From contig JBDPYZ010000003.1 of NCBI GenBank assembly GCA_047291315.1, positions 62,001 through 126,000 on the forward strand: a stretch of 64,000 bases of DNA, in the 5' to 3' direction. Position numbers and translations under genes: made by a program. Below are positions 49,364 to 60,404 of this stretch, in pieces. How positions within the stretch are numbered: the first letter of the stretch is position 1; each line of letters begins with the position of its first letter. Source of the stretch: Arsenophonus fragariae. GTDB taxonomy: Bacteria; Pseudomonadota; Gammaproteobacteria; Enterobacterales; Enterobacteriaceae. The notes beneath the pieces are model-generated. The model was not told the origin of the DNA, searched no databases, and saw only the letters and a list, made by a program, of their open reading frames with translations.

Positions 49364-49719
49364 ATTATATTTTATTAATCAATAGCTAGTATGATGACAT
49401 GGATATAGTGATAAACCAACAATTATCAGCTCGGTGGGTATTTAAATTTAAGCTGATGTTGGTGAGTGAAAATGGTAAGTGACACGATAATATTTTGCTA
49501 TTTATATGAATAATGTGACTAATGTCTTATATCAATAAAGATATTTTTGTTCTTGGCAAGGTAAAGTTATTAAGCTATTTCTATACTTATTGAGAATCAA
49601 TACGAAAAATTTTTTTATTAAAAGACTAAGCTTAAGTAATTGAAATATTGATTGTTTTGTTTTTCAGGTTTATATCTTATACTTGGCAAGTAATTTTAAT
49701 TAAAACAGATTGAAATAAC
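49364..49719. other. Divergent promoter region between ybfF and seqA
   Basis: 356 bp of AT-rich DNA between the ybfF relic (minus) and seqA (plus). It should hold the seqA promoter; no unambiguous -35/-10 pair or other signal was picked out. Confidence 0.4.
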
Positions 49720-50259
49720 ATGAAAACGATTGAAATTGACGAAGAACTTTACCGCTATATCGCTAGTCATACCCAGCATATAGGTGAAAATGCATCGGTT
49801 ATATTACGACGTCTGTTAGGGTTTGACGTTAGTCAGTCGCATATCCCACTCTCTGTAACCGTAAGTAATATAACGGCAGGAGTGAAAAAAAATAAATCAG
49901 TTTTTTCCCATGAAGCGGCAAGTGTGATGCATGATTTATTGCTTTCCAACAATTATGCAGCTAAAAGCAAAGCGATTGATCGCTTTATGCTTATTTTATC
50001 CACCCTATACAATTTAAATAAACAAGTTTTTGTGGCAGCAACAGAAGCAACCCATGGGAGGACGCGTATTTATTTTGCTAACGATAAACAGACCTTATTG
50101 GCCAGTGGTAAGGAGACAAAACCTCGCCTTATACCCGAGACCTCTTATTGGGTAATTACAAATACCAATACCAATCGTAAACGCAATATGATTGAACAAA
50201 TTATGCAAGATATGAAGTTTCCTATTGAATTGGTTGAGAAGGTGTGTGGTACGATTTAA
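49720..50259 (+). CDS. seqA: Replication-initiation negative modulator SeqA
   Basis: Binds hemimethylated GATC clusters and sequesters the origin after initiation. At 179 aa it is near E. coli (181). The N-terminal oligomerisation domain (MKTIEIDEELYRYIASHT) and the C-terminal GATC-binding domain with the THGRTRIYFA and NTNTNRKR loops are intact. Its retention implies that Dam methylation still operates. It lies 40 bp ahead of pgm, as in E. coli. Confidence 0.95.
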   Translation: MKTIEIDEELYRYIASHTQHIGENASVILRRLLGFDVSQSHIPLSVTVSNITAGVKKNKSVFSHEAASVMHDLLLSNNYAAKSKAIDRFMLILSTLYNLNKQVFVAATEATHGRTRIYFANDKQTLLASGKETKPRLIPETSYWVITNTNTNRKRNMIEQIMQDMKFPIELVEKVCGTI

Positions 50260-50299
50260 ACCAATATTATTGGTCACTTAGTTATTAGGAGAGAAATAA

Positions 50300-51937
50300 G
50301 TGGCATTGCATAAACGTGCTGGGCAATTTGCCCAACAAAATGATTTAATTAATGTTGAACAATTGGTTGCACAATATTATTTATTACAACCACAAGTAAA
50401 AAATCCTGCTAATAGTGTTAAATTTGGGACATCAGGCCATCGCGGTAGTGCCTGTCGTAATAGTTTTAATGAGCAACATATTTTAGCTATTGCACAAGCT
50501 ATCGTAGAAGTACGTCGATTAAATGGTATTACTGGTCCCTGTTTGGTGGGAAAAGATACCCATGCCTTATCCGCACCTGCTTTTATGACGGTTGTTGAAG
50601 TATTGATCGCTAATGGGGTTGATGTTGTAGCGCAACAAGATGACGGTTTTACAACAACACCAGCTATTTCTCACGCTATATTGGATTATAATCGTCAGCA
50701 TGAAAAAAAAGCTGATGGTATTGTGATCACGCCTTCACATAATCCTCCGGAGGATGGCGGTATCAAATATAATCAACCCCATGGAGGGCCAGCTGATGAG
50801 CTACTGACGATTGAAATTGAGCGTCGAGCAAATCAATTTATTGCTAATCAATTATCAGCTATTCAACGCAACAATTATCAAGTCGCTATTAAAGATCCTC
50901 ACTACCAGCAACAAGATTTTGTTGAGCCTTATGTGGTGGCTTTGAGTGATGTTATCGATATGGCTGCGATAAAAAAAGCCGGATTAAAAATAGGTGTTGA
51001 TCCGTTAGGTGGTGCCGGAATAAATTATTGGAAACGTATTGCTGAATATTATCAACTCGATTTAGAGTTAGTTAATGAAGAAATAGATCCAACATTTAGT
51101 TTTATGCCTTTAGATCACGATGGTGTGATCCGGATGGATTGTTCTTCGCGTTGGGCAATGAAAGGCTTATTAGATTTGCGTAATAAATTTGATTTAGCTT
51201 TTGCTAATGATCCTGACTATGATCGTCATGGAATTATAACACCAGCGGGATTGATGAATCCAAATAATTATCTCGCTGTTGCTATCGATTATCTCTTTCG
51301 CCATCGGCCACAATGGAAAAAAGAGGTTGCGGTAGGGAAAACATTAGTTTCAAGTGCCATGATTGATCGTGTGGTTGCCGATTTAGACCGTGAATTAATT
51401 GAAGTGCCTGTTGGTTTCAAATGGTTTGTTGATGGTTTATATCAGGGTAAGTATGGTTTTGCTTGTGAAGAGAGCGCCGGCGCTGCTTTCCTTCGATTTG
51501 ATGGAACGCCATGGACGACCGACAAAGATGGTATAATTCTCTGTCTGTTAGCGGCTGAAATGACAGCGGTGACAGGTAAAAACCCGCAGCAGCACTATCA
51601 AGAACTGGCTCACCGTTTTGGTGAATCTTGCTATAGCCGTATCCAAGCTAGAGCTAGCCATAAACAAAAGCAACGTTTAGCTAAATTGTCCGCTGAAATG
51701 GTATCCGCAGATATGTTGGCCGGTGATCCTATTATTGCCTGCTTAATCAAAGCGCCAGGTAATGGCGCTGCTATTGGTGGTTTAAAAGTAATAACGAATT
51801 ATGGTTGGTTCACTGCTCGACCATCAGGTACCGAAGAAGCTTATAAAATTTACTGTGAAAGTTTTCGTGGTAAGGAGCATCTTAAGTTGATTGAGCAGGA
51901 AGCTATTCAGATTGTTAATCAAGTTATTGCAGATTAA
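50300..51937 (+). CDS. pgm: Phosphoglucomutase Pgm
   Basis: Interconverts glucose-1-P and glucose-6-P, feeding UDP-glucose for LPS and osmoregulated glucans. At 545 aa it is the E. coli length. The phosphoserine loop is VITPSHNPPEDGG, the metal loop is NDPDYDRHG, and the sugar-binding EESAGAAF and phosphate-binding RPSGTEEAYK motifs follow. GTG start with AGGAGAGAAATAA upstream. Intact. Confidence 0.96.
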   Translation: MALHKRAGQFAQQNDLINVEQLVAQYYLLQPQVKNPANSVKFGTSGHRGSACRNSFNEQHILAIAQAIVEVRRLNGITGPCLVGKDTHALSAPAFMTVVEVLIANGVDVVAQQDDGFTTTPAISHAILDYNRQHEKKADGIVITPSHNPPEDGGIKYNQPHGGPADELLTIEIERRANQFIANQLSAIQRNNYQVAIKDPHYQQQDFVEPYVVALSDVIDMAAIKKAGLKIGVDPLGGAGINYWKRIAEYYQLDLELVNEEIDPTFSFMPLDHDGVIRMDCSSRWAMKGLLDLRNKFDLAFANDPDYDRHGIITPAGLMNPNNYLAVAIDYLFRHRPQWKKEVAVGKTLVSSAMIDRVVADLDRELIEVPVGFKWFVDGLYQGKYGFACEESAGAAFLRFDGTPWTTDKDGIILCLLAAEMTAVTGKNPQQHYQELAHRFGESCYSRIQARASHKQKQRLAKLSAEMVSADMLAGDPIIACLIKAPGNGAAIGGLKVITNYGWFTARPSGTEEAYKIYCESFRGKEHLKLIEQEAIQIVNQVIAD

Positions 51938-52053
51938 GCAGTTTATCAGTCTGTAAAGGTTACATAATAGATTTGTTTGAGTAAATCTTGATAAGAACAA
52001 TGATAATGCAATAATTAAGTGCATTATCTTAATATGGATAAGATTAGTTATTA

Positions 52054-52516
52054 TTAAGGCATAAACCGATAACCAATTCCTATCTCAGTCAGTAGATGTA
52101 CTGGCTGAGTTGGATTATCTTTTAACTTTTGCCTTAAATGTTCCATATAAATACGTAAGTAATTGTTATGTTGAATATAGTTATGCCCCATATTTGTCTT
52201 AGCAAATGACGTTGAGTTAACACTTTGCCGCTATTAGCGATAAATTCATTAAGTAAACGAAACTCAATTGGGGTAAGGTGGAGTTCTTAATGTTTTTTAG
52301 TCACTTGCAGATTAATTAAATCAACCCTAATATCACCAAACCGAAATACGGGGTCTGGCTGGTTTTTACGTGCATAGTAGTGGAGTAGGGCAACTCTCAC
52401 TCTGGCCAGCAGTTCACTGATGCTAAATGGTTTGGTTAGATAATCATCTGCACAGGCATCAAGCGCCATGACTTTATCTGTTTCATCTGCTCGAGCCGAC
52501 AATACCAATCGGTGAA
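52054..52516 (-). pseudogene. kdpE: Truncated and broken kdpE response regulator
   Basis: KdpE activates kdpFABC. Only the second half remains: it begins abruptly at LVLSARADETDKVMALDACADDYLTKPF, late in the receiver domain, so the phospho-acceptor Asp is gone. The winged-helix DNA-binding domain is interrupted by a stop near 52288 and by more frame changes; the C-terminus LLTEIGIGYRFMP ends at 52054. Its start is fused to kdpD by a deletion. Confidence 0.9.
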
Positions 52517-54895
52517 TTTTCAGCAGAGTATTTAATCACATTCTCCAGTAAATGAATGATCTCACGCTCAAGTAAATTGGCATCGCAATAAAGTAATAGA
52601 TCAGTAGGAATATTAATTTTAGTTGGATGGCTTTTTAATATATATTCGAGAGAGCGTAATGCGCTACCAATAATTTCTTGTAATGATTCCCAGGCAAGAG
52701 TTGGTACAATTCCGGCTGACTGGATCCTCTCTATATCTAGCAGATTATTGACTAATTTTGAGGTACTTAGGATTTGCTGACGTATTTGGTTGACCTTTTC
52801 GGTATGCGGTGAATGTTCAGTACTTAATTCCAATATCAATATTTCTGTTTGGCCAATTATTACCGTTAGTGGTGTCTGAAAATTTTAGAAAGTGCTGCCA
52901 ATAAATAATTTCTCAGTTGTTCATGTTTTCAGCATCCTGTTTGGCAGATTCTGTCTGTCTAGCAAGTTGTAATCGTTCAAATGCATTGGTAACCAAGCCG
53001 GTAAAGGTTTGTAGCAGTTGTTGCTGCTCCGGGATCAGTAATTGACGCAAATTTTGCGGTTCGATAGCTAATATTGCTAAATTTTCTTTTGAAGTAGTAA
53101 TCGTTTGTAATTGGTAAGATACGCTAGGTCATGTATCTGTTCCGGCACCCGATGGTTGATTTTTATCAAAGCTTCATAAGGCAATTGCTTGATCAATTTG
53201 AACTTTTCCATAGCCGGCCAGTTTAAGCGGAACCAGTTGTTGCTGATCATTGGGTAGCAACAGACTGACTTTTGCTTTAAGGCCTTGGAAAGGAAGTGAT
53301 AACCTGTTTTCGCAATATCAATTTCATTCAGCGATCGGCTTAGCTTTTTGGTCATTTCATAAAGATGGCAAGTTTGTTGTTCACGATAACGAGCGACTCT
53401 GGCTTGATAATACATACTAGCAGCGAGATTACCCACTAAAAGACCAACAACCAGCATAACAATGAAGGTTATCAAATATTGAATATCAAAAATAACAAAG
53501 GAAAAATGGGGTTGGACAATAAAGAGATCGGAACCGATAGCATTAATAAATGCGGCAAAGATAGAAGGATTTCGTCCATACAGCAGAGCAATAATAACAA
53601 TCGCTAATACATAAACAGTTACAACATTAGCATGATCGAAATTCAGCAAAAAGCGATTAGAAAATAGGCTAATAGTAATACATAGCAGAGCGGCGAACAG
53701 GTAACCCTGAATATTTACCTCGCCATTTATCATTTAGTGGTTGGCATTCGCTATCTTTCCCAACGAGGTATTTTCATCTAATGCAATAATTCAGCTCCTA
53801 ACTTGCCTAAGCGCTTAGCAAAATCAAGACGTATTTTACAGTTGAGGAATTCCCAAGTCGTATTTTGCTTACGACCGATGACAATTTTATCTAGGTTATG
53901 TTCACGGGCATAATCTAAAATTGCTTTTTCTTCATTTGCATCAGCTAAGGTTGAGGTTTCTGTGTCTAAATTTTGCCCTAGTTTTAGTGTTTTGAGAAAT
54001 GGTGTGTCTTTTCTCCTCTGCTAAGGCATGTAATTTAGGAGTTTCAATATAAACGGGATGCCAACTACAACCTAGCTTTGCCGATCTAACCAATTTTTCA
54101 TTTCCAGTGTTGTGGTCAATGCAAACTAATAAATTATCGTGGGTGTGCCAAACTTGAGAATAACCTTGGGTATCGCGATACTCACGCATTTGATTATCCA
54201 CACGTACGGTACTCCTTAGTGATAATTCTCTTAGGGCAATTAAGTTGCCTTTGTGAAAGAAGTGTTCAATTGCTTGTTCGGCTTGCCGGGCAAATATAAA
54301 CCTTTTCTTCATTAAGTCGTTGGCGCAGGTCGTCAGGCGGTAAATCGACTAAAACCAATTTCATTTGCTTGGTCAAAAATATGGTCAGGTACCGTTTCAC
54401 GGACTCGAATACCAGTAATACTGCTGACAATATCGTTTAGACTCTCTAAATGTTGTACGTTAATGGTGGTTAGAACATCAATACCGGCTCTAATAATTCT
54501 TTAATGCCTTGCTAGCGTTTAGGATGAAGATATTATTACCATGTGGGTTACTAAAAGCTAATTCATCCATTAAAATAATGGCGGGGTGACGTGCTAAAGC
54601 GCCATCAATATCAAAGGTATTAATTTTACGTCCGTGGTCGTGGATCTGTTTTGCTGGCAGCTGTGGCAAACCTTCAAGTAACGCAGCTGTTTTTGATCGA
54701 TTATGCGTTTCTACCACACCAATGACAACATCGAGCCCTTGAGAGCGAAGTAGTTGAGCTTCTTGTAGCATTGCATAGGTTTTTCCTACCCCAGCGTGGG
54801 CGCCAAAAAAGATCTTTAAATTGTCGCGAATTTTTTCATTGGCAAATACTTAATAAATCTTCAGGGGTAGGGCGTTTCGGTTCTTGGTTCTCCAT
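52483..54895 (-). pseudogene. kdpD: Broken kdpD sensor kinase
   Basis: KdpD is the potassium/turgor sensor kinase. The ATG at 54895 shares a TGATG overlap with the kdpC stop. Pieces of the N-terminal KdpD domain (Walker-like GAHAGVGKTY near 54800, DELAFSN near 54560), the Usp-like region (53941-54312), four membrane helices and a GAF-like region (53077-53733) and the histidine-kinase dimerisation region (52483-52839) are all recognisable but split by at least five lesions. The kinase breaks off at LLENVIKYSAENSPIGIV inside the ATP-binding domain, where it runs directly into kdpE. Confidence 0.92.
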
Positions 54896-55497
54896 CAATC
54901 AACCTTATTGTATTTTGCATTCTCAGATTGTTCAAGCGCATCAAGGGCAATATTAAGTTTAAGCTCATTAATGACGGGGCACCTAAAAAGCTAAAAATGG
55001 CCGCTCAGTGTTAACTGCTATTGGGTGTCTAATTTTATGTAAATTAAGTCGGTGCGCTTTAGTTACCCGGGCTGCTTGATAATAAGCTGCACTTGGTGAA
55101 ATATGAGGATCTGATCCATTGGTTGAGGCCGTTATCAGATCGACTGGAACGGCTACATTGTTTTGATTATTGAAAATTTTAATTTGTTGAGCACGGATAG
55201 CAAACTGTTTTTGCAATTCGGGATTATATTGCACGCCAGGTTATTGCCACTAGAAGCTAATCCATTATACGGTGTGTCAGTCGTTGCTGACGGCCCGCCA
55301 TGAAAATATTTAACCTCCGTAATCGATTGGCCAATGAGTGCTGAACTGACAGTATGATTATTTTTTTCGATCAGTGACCACTTAGCTTGATAATTAAATA
55401 AAGTATTTTATAACCCTTTGATAAATAATGGGTAAATAATTCCGGTTATGATAGTTAGAAAAATAAATAATACAAATGAAGAACGTAAGACATTCAT
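54895..55497 (-). pseudogene. kdpC: Broken kdpC, K+-ATPase subunit C
   Basis: The start MNVLRSSFVLFIFL with its membrane helix is followed by a stop after YPLFIKGL near 55410. A middle piece (54983-55234) holds ELQKQFAIRAQQIK and the VPVDLITASTNGSDPHISP motif, and the C-terminus VINELKLNIALDALEQ lies in another frame and ends at 54895. Three or more lesions. Confidence 0.9.
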
Positions 55498-55510
55498 ATT
55501 CAACACCTTA

Positions 55511-57545
55511 TCAGGACATAAACAGGCTAAGCAGTAGATCAATCAACTTGATACCAATAAAATGGTATAACTAAACCACTTAATTTATAAATTACGGCGT
55601 AGTAATGCTATTGTACTTATGGGATGGTAATAACACCTTTTATTGCTAATGGGAAATAATTAACGCATTAAAAATAACTGCTGACAGAATAGCTGAAGAG
55701 GGGGAGTGTAATTGCATGATATTTAATACGTTAAGCTGAGGATAGGTAATCGAGAAAGCGGTAGGAATAATAGCAAAATATTTGGCAATATCATTAGCAA
55801 TGCTAAAGGTTGAAAGAGAGCCTCTGGTCATTAACATCTATTTACTAATGTGAATGACTTCGATAAGTTTAGTCGGATTTTAGTCAAGATCGACCATATT
55901 ATTAGCTTCTTTTGCTGTTTGGGTACCTGACTTCATGGCGATGGCAACATCAGCTTGCGCTAGTGCTGGTGCATTATTAGTGCCGTCACCTGTTATAGCA
56001 ACCAGACTCCCATGGGCCTGACTAGTTTAGCTTCAGGTGTTGCCTAGGCCAGAAAATCATCTACGCCGGCTTCAGCGGCAATGGCTGCGGCTGTCAAATA
56101 GTTATCACCGGTGATCATCACGGTTTTAATTCACATCCGGCGCATTTCCGCAAAGTGCTCTTTGATGCCACCTTTTATAATATCTTTTAAAGCGATAAAC
56201 CAAGAATTTGCTGATTCTCAACAACAACTAATGGTGTTTCTCCTTTACGGGCAAAATTTCTTCGATTAATTTTTCTGTTTCGGCTGGGAATTTGGTATGA
56301 CTTGTTTCTAGGTAACGACGAATAGAATCGGTAGAGCCTTTTTTGACCACATGATCACTAACATTAACGCCAATCATACGAGCCATGGCGGAAAAGGGAA
56401 CAAAAGTGGTATTTAATACCTGTAGATCACGCTCGCGTAAATTAAACAATTGCCTTAGCTAAGATAACAATACTACGTCCTTCAGGTTTTTCATCAGCTA
56501 ATGACGATAGTTGGGCAGAATCAGCCAGTTGTTGTTCTGTAACACCTTTAATAGGTAAGAATTTAGACGCTTGGCGATTACCTAAGGTGATAGTTCCGGT
56601 TTTATCGAGCAATAAGACATCGAACATCACCTGCAGCTTCAAGGGTTTGTCCACTTGTTGCAATGACATTTGCGGCTAACATTCGACTCATATCGGCAGC
56701 GTCAATTGAAGACAGTAATCCGTCGATCGTAGTTGGAATCAAACAAACTAATAACGCAATTAGTACCACAATAGAAATTGGACTACTACTGCCGTTAAAC
56801 TCAGCACTAAATAAACTAAAAGGATAAAATGTTGAGCAGGTTAATAAAAAAATAATTGTTAATGCAGTTAATAGTATGATTAACGCAATTTCATTAGGTG
56901 TTTTGCGTCGTTGGGCACCTTTTACCATAGATAAGATCATGCGATCAAGAAAAGTTTCACCAGGATTGACCGTGCATTGGATAATTAACCAGTCTGACAG
57001 TATCCGAGTTCTTCATTTACCGAAGAAAAATCACCACCAGATTCCCTAATAACTAGGGTTGATTCACCGGTAATGGTACTCTCATCAACGGAAGCGTCGC
57101 CTTCAAGCACTTTACCATCGCAAGGAATAATTTCACCGGCTTCAACCAGTACTATATCTCCTTTTCTTATTTGGTCAGAGTTAATTTTCTTTTTTGCTGC
57201 CCGATAATAGGCACTGGCTAAACGAATGGTAATACTTTGTTTTTCCCCTTTAATGCTAGCTGCTTGCGTTTTACTGCGCTCTTCAGCCAGCGCTTCGGCA
57301 AAATTGGCAAAAAGAACAGTAAACCATAACCAAACCGGAATTATGCCGGTAAATAGCGCATTATCGTCAGCTGATGGAGTGAATAATTGATAAAACCAAA
57401 TTAATGTCGTCAATATACTACCGATATAAACGATAAACGTTATTGGATTGCGCCACTGAATTTGCGGAGCACATTTTTTTATAGCGTCAAATAATGTTTG
57501 ATGGATCAATTTACTATCAAACAATAGGCTGGTATTTTTGTTCAT
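55511..57545 (-). pseudogene. kdpB: Broken kdpB, K+-transporting P-type ATPase subunit
   Basis: The catalytic subunit of Kdp. The first 180 residues read cleanly, including the actuator motif DESTITGES. The frame then breaks near 56985, with later breaks near 56600, 56450, 56220, 56020 and 55650. The phosphorylation loop DKTGTITLGNRQ is present near 56590 in an open piece, and the membrane piece MLMTRGSLSTFSIANDIAKY ahead of the C-terminal LLSLFMS end at 55511 is still recognisable. A second, partial copy of its 5' end lies just upstream (57632-57931). Confidence 0.92.
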
Positions 57546-57699
57546 TTATATTCCCTTATTGGGCAGAATGCCAAAGTTGTAAACATTCAGCAATTAGCCC
57601 AAGTGCCAGGGCAGGTAAAAAAGTGAGTGCATCAATAACGAAAACAGTCAGTATTAACAAGCCAATAAAGAGTGAGCCATGAGTGGGTAATATGGCAAA
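57314..57699. repeat. Direct repeat copy 1, 386 bp, kdpB start plus kdpA end
   Basis: First unit of a tandem duplication that spans the kdpA/kdpB boundary. It is followed immediately by copy 2 and the two differ at seven positions by direct comparison (about 98% identity). The join carries GCAAA shared by both edges, consistent with slippage or recombination at a short homology. Confidence 0.95.
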
Positions 57700-58085
57700 G
57701 AACAGTAAACCATAACCAAACCGTAATTATGCCGGTAAATAGCTCATTATCGTCAGCTGATGGAGTGAATAATTGATAAAACCAAATTAATGTCGTCAAT
57801 ATACTACCGATATAAACGATAAATATTATTGGATTGCGCCACTGAATTTGCGGAGCACATTTTTTTATAGCGTCAAATAATGTTTGATGGATCAATTTAC
57901 TATCAAACAATAGGCTGGTATTTTTGTTCATTTATATTCCCTTATTGGGCAGAATGCCAAAGTTGTAAATATTCAGCAATTAGCCCAAGTACCAGGGCAG
58001 GTAAAAAAGTGAGTGCATCAATAACGAAAACAGTTAGTATTAACAAGCCAATAAAGAGTGAGCCATGAGTGGGTAATATGGCAAA
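57700..58085. repeat. Direct repeat copy 2, 386 bp
   Basis: Second unit of the tandem duplication, ending in GCAAA at 58081-58085. It carries a second copy of the first ~77 codons of kdpB (from 57931), which runs into the duplicated kdpA end and stops, so it cannot encode a working subunit. Confidence 0.95.
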
Positions 58086-59595
58086 GCTTTCAAGCTGACG
58101 CTTTTTCCCTACCATAATACCAGCAATAGCCATTACTGCGGTGATTAAGCCAAAACGACCGACAAACATAACAATACTAAGCGTAATGTTATAGAATAGA
58201 TTATTGCTATTTAATCCGGTAAAAGCGCTACCATTATTAGCAGCTAAGGAAAATGCATAAAGAACTTCACTAAAGGAGTGAGTGTCAGGATTTAAAATAG
58301 CACTGAGTCCAGTTTCGGGAGAAAGCACCATTACTGTTCCGAGTAACGCGAAATTGGGGGTGATTAAAATAGCAATAGCGGTTAATTTAATTTCTTGAAT
58401 TTTTATTTTTCCCCCAGATATCAGGCGCTCGGTCGATCATTAGACCAGCCAGAAAAACGGCTAGCATTACAAATAGTAACATGCCATATAACCCTGAAAC
58501 TACGCCCCCAAATACCGCTTCGGCAAGTTGCATAAGCCACATTGGTAATACAGTAAAAGAATTATGCATGGCCGTTCACGGCGCCGCAAGAGGTTGCTGT
58601 CGTGATGACGGCGTAGAGTGCCGAATTTAAAATCCCAAAGCGACTTTAATATTACTGTTGGCACCTGAAAGCATAAGTTGTGGGTTACCTTGCATCAGCG
58701 ATAGTGAAAATAATTTCCATCGCCCAAATTAATGTTAATGTTGTCGCTTGCCGACTATCACTGACCATTCGCCTAATGCAAAATATAGTGCGGTGGGAAC
58801 TAAAAGAATAGCAATTATTTGGCCAGAATTGGTTAACTCTGTAGGATTTTCGAAAGGATGCGCTGAATTTGTGGCAAAAAATCCGCCTCCATTAGTGCCT
58901 AATAATTTGATTGCTTTCTGCGAAGCAACGAGCCCCATCGGGATAATTTGGTTTTGATTTTGTAATGTTTCTACCACTAGGTATGGCGAAAAATTTTGTA
59001 ACACGCCTTGGCTGATAAAAATAAGGCAAAATAACTGCTAATGGTAGTAAAAGATAGAACGTAATACGAGCAATATCTATCCATGCATTGCATAGCGTTT
59101 TTACGCCTTGGCGTGCAAAGGTGCGGATCAGCGCGAAGGCTACAGTAATACCTGTAGAGGCAGATAAAAAATTCTGTACCGTTGAACCAGTCATTTGACT
59201 AAAATAACTTAAAGTGTTTTCTCCACCATAGGCTTGCCAGTTAGTATTGGTGATAAAACTAATAGCAGTATTAAGTGCAAGATCCCAATCTAGATTGACA
59301 AATTTTTGTAGATTGAACGGTAGGTTTTGTTGATTGATTAATTGCAGAAAGAGAAGTATGCCACCAATAGCGTTGAACAGCAGCAATACGATAACGTATT
59401 GCTGCTAATTCATTTCATGTATTTTACCCCCTGGTTTGCATAAGCGGCAACAACTCCATAAGCCGGATTCGATTTTGAAAACACAAATCGGTAAATCATT
59501 TTCAATCAATAAAGCTATATAATTTCCTGCAAATTTAGTAATAACGAGCAGGAGAATTAAAAACTGGTAATTAATAATAAAGCACTACTAACCAT
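57942..59595 (-). pseudogene. kdpA: Broken kdpA, K+-binding subunit
   Basis: KdpA is the channel-like potassium-binding subunit, about 557 residues in E. coli. The start at 59595 abuts the kdpF stop. Recognisable pieces include DLALNTAISFITNTNWQAYG (near 59280) and IKLLGTNGGGFFATNSAHPF (near 58900), both selectivity-filter loops, and the C-terminal ALVLGLIAEYLQLWHSAQ that ends at 57942. Stops or frame changes occur near 59540, 59390, 59030, 58740, 58570 and 58390. Confidence 0.9.
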
Positions 59596-59700
59596 TTAAA
59601 AATCCTTCGCATGAATAAGCGCATAAATTAAATAGAGAAATAATATTCCAATTAGAATGATCCCTATGATAGTAAAAATGGACCCGATTTGTATCCTCAT
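59596..59700 (-). CDS. kdpF: KdpF small membrane peptide
   Basis: A 34-residue single-helix peptide (MRIQIGSIFTIIGIILIGIL...YALIHAKDF) matching E. coli KdpF (29 aa), which stabilises the KdpABC complex. The stop codon is directly followed by the kdpA ATG. No good ribosome site is seen at the chosen ATG. The frame is intact, but with kdpABC destroyed it has no complex to join; it probably survives because it is a small target. Confidence 0.75.
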   Translation of the reverse strand: MRIQIGSIFTIIGIILIGILFLYLIYALIHAKDF

Positions 59701-59762
59701 GATTTTGATGTACAGAGCTTAAGTCTTTTAATGCAAAGACTCTGATAAAAAGTCTACATATA

Positions 59763-59783
59763 GTGTAAAAATAGTATAAAAAT
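59763..59783 (-). promoter_or_regulatory. KdpE operator upstream of kdpF
   Basis: The minus strand reads ATTTTTATACTATTTTTACAC. From memory this differs by one base from the E. coli KdpE-binding site ATTTTTATACTTTTTTTACAC. It lies about 63 bp upstream of the kdpF start, as expected for the activator site of kdpFABC. The operator is preserved though both regulator and structural genes are broken. The surrounding gap (59701-60058) shows no gene. Confidence 0.75.
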
Positions 59784-60058
59784 ACCAATATAATAGCTTG
59801 CAAGTTATTACCGTTATCTCTATTTTTTTGTTACAACAATAAACCATGGTTAATATATAGTTTATTTCTTGTAATAAATATTGATTTTTTATTATTTAAT
59901 ATGTAAATAAATTACGATATAAGAAAAAATGTTGAAAAAACAGGATAAAGGTAGTCTGATGAGTAGCAATGCTCGCTTTTATCAGATAATATCTTTATTC
60001 ATTGCACAATATATCTCAATTGTTTATATCAATTGATAACTTTATAAGGAGGATCTTT

Positions 60059-60262
60059 ATGTCTGAGTATCGTCAATATCCTTGGCATCAAGTTCTCTTG
60101 CTTAGTGTTGGTGTTGTATTATTAGGCATTGTGGTTTTTCCTGTCATGATTTTTCGTCATGACCGTAGCCGCTTCTATAGTTATCTACATCGGATGTGGC
60201 TAAAGACTAGTGATAAACCTGTTTGGTTGGCCAGTGCTGAAGATACACAATCGATGAAGTAA
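60059..60262 (+). CDS. ybfA: YbfA family small membrane protein (DUF2517)
   Basis: A 67-aa protein that matches E. coli YbfA: a central hydrophobic helix (about residues 10-30) followed by the conserved FYSYLHRMWLKTSDKPVW block. The ATG at 60059 has an excellent ribosome site (AAGGAGG); an upstream in-frame ATG at 60002 is not conserved. Function unknown. In E. coli it also lies next to kdp, reading away from it. Intact. Confidence 0.88.
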   Translation: MSEYRQYPWHQVLLLSVGVVLLGIVVFPVMIFRHDRSRFYSYLHRMWLKTSDKPVWLASAEDTQSMK

Positions 60263-60283
60263 TTAATTGATTAAAAAAATAAA

Positions 60284-60328
60284 ACGTCCTATTACTTGAT
60301 TGCTTGTTGTGATAGGGCGTTTTTGTTT
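60284..60328 (+). terminator. Terminator of ybfA
   Basis: A 12-bp stem ACGTCCTATTAC / GTGATAGGGCGT (with G-T pairs) around a 13-nt loop is followed by TTTTGTTTT. It begins 21 bp after the ybfA stop. Confidence 0.8.
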
Positions 60329-60404
60329 TAAGCTGCTGTGAAACATATTTTTAAGTTTAATATTTAATAAAATAAATTAGATTTACAAATAGAATAGGTA
60401 AGTA

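Noticed and set aside
59701..60058. Possible phage attachment site or insertion-sequence scar near kdpF
   Set aside because: No inverted repeats, target duplications or integrase remnants were found; the KdpE operator explains the only clear signal.
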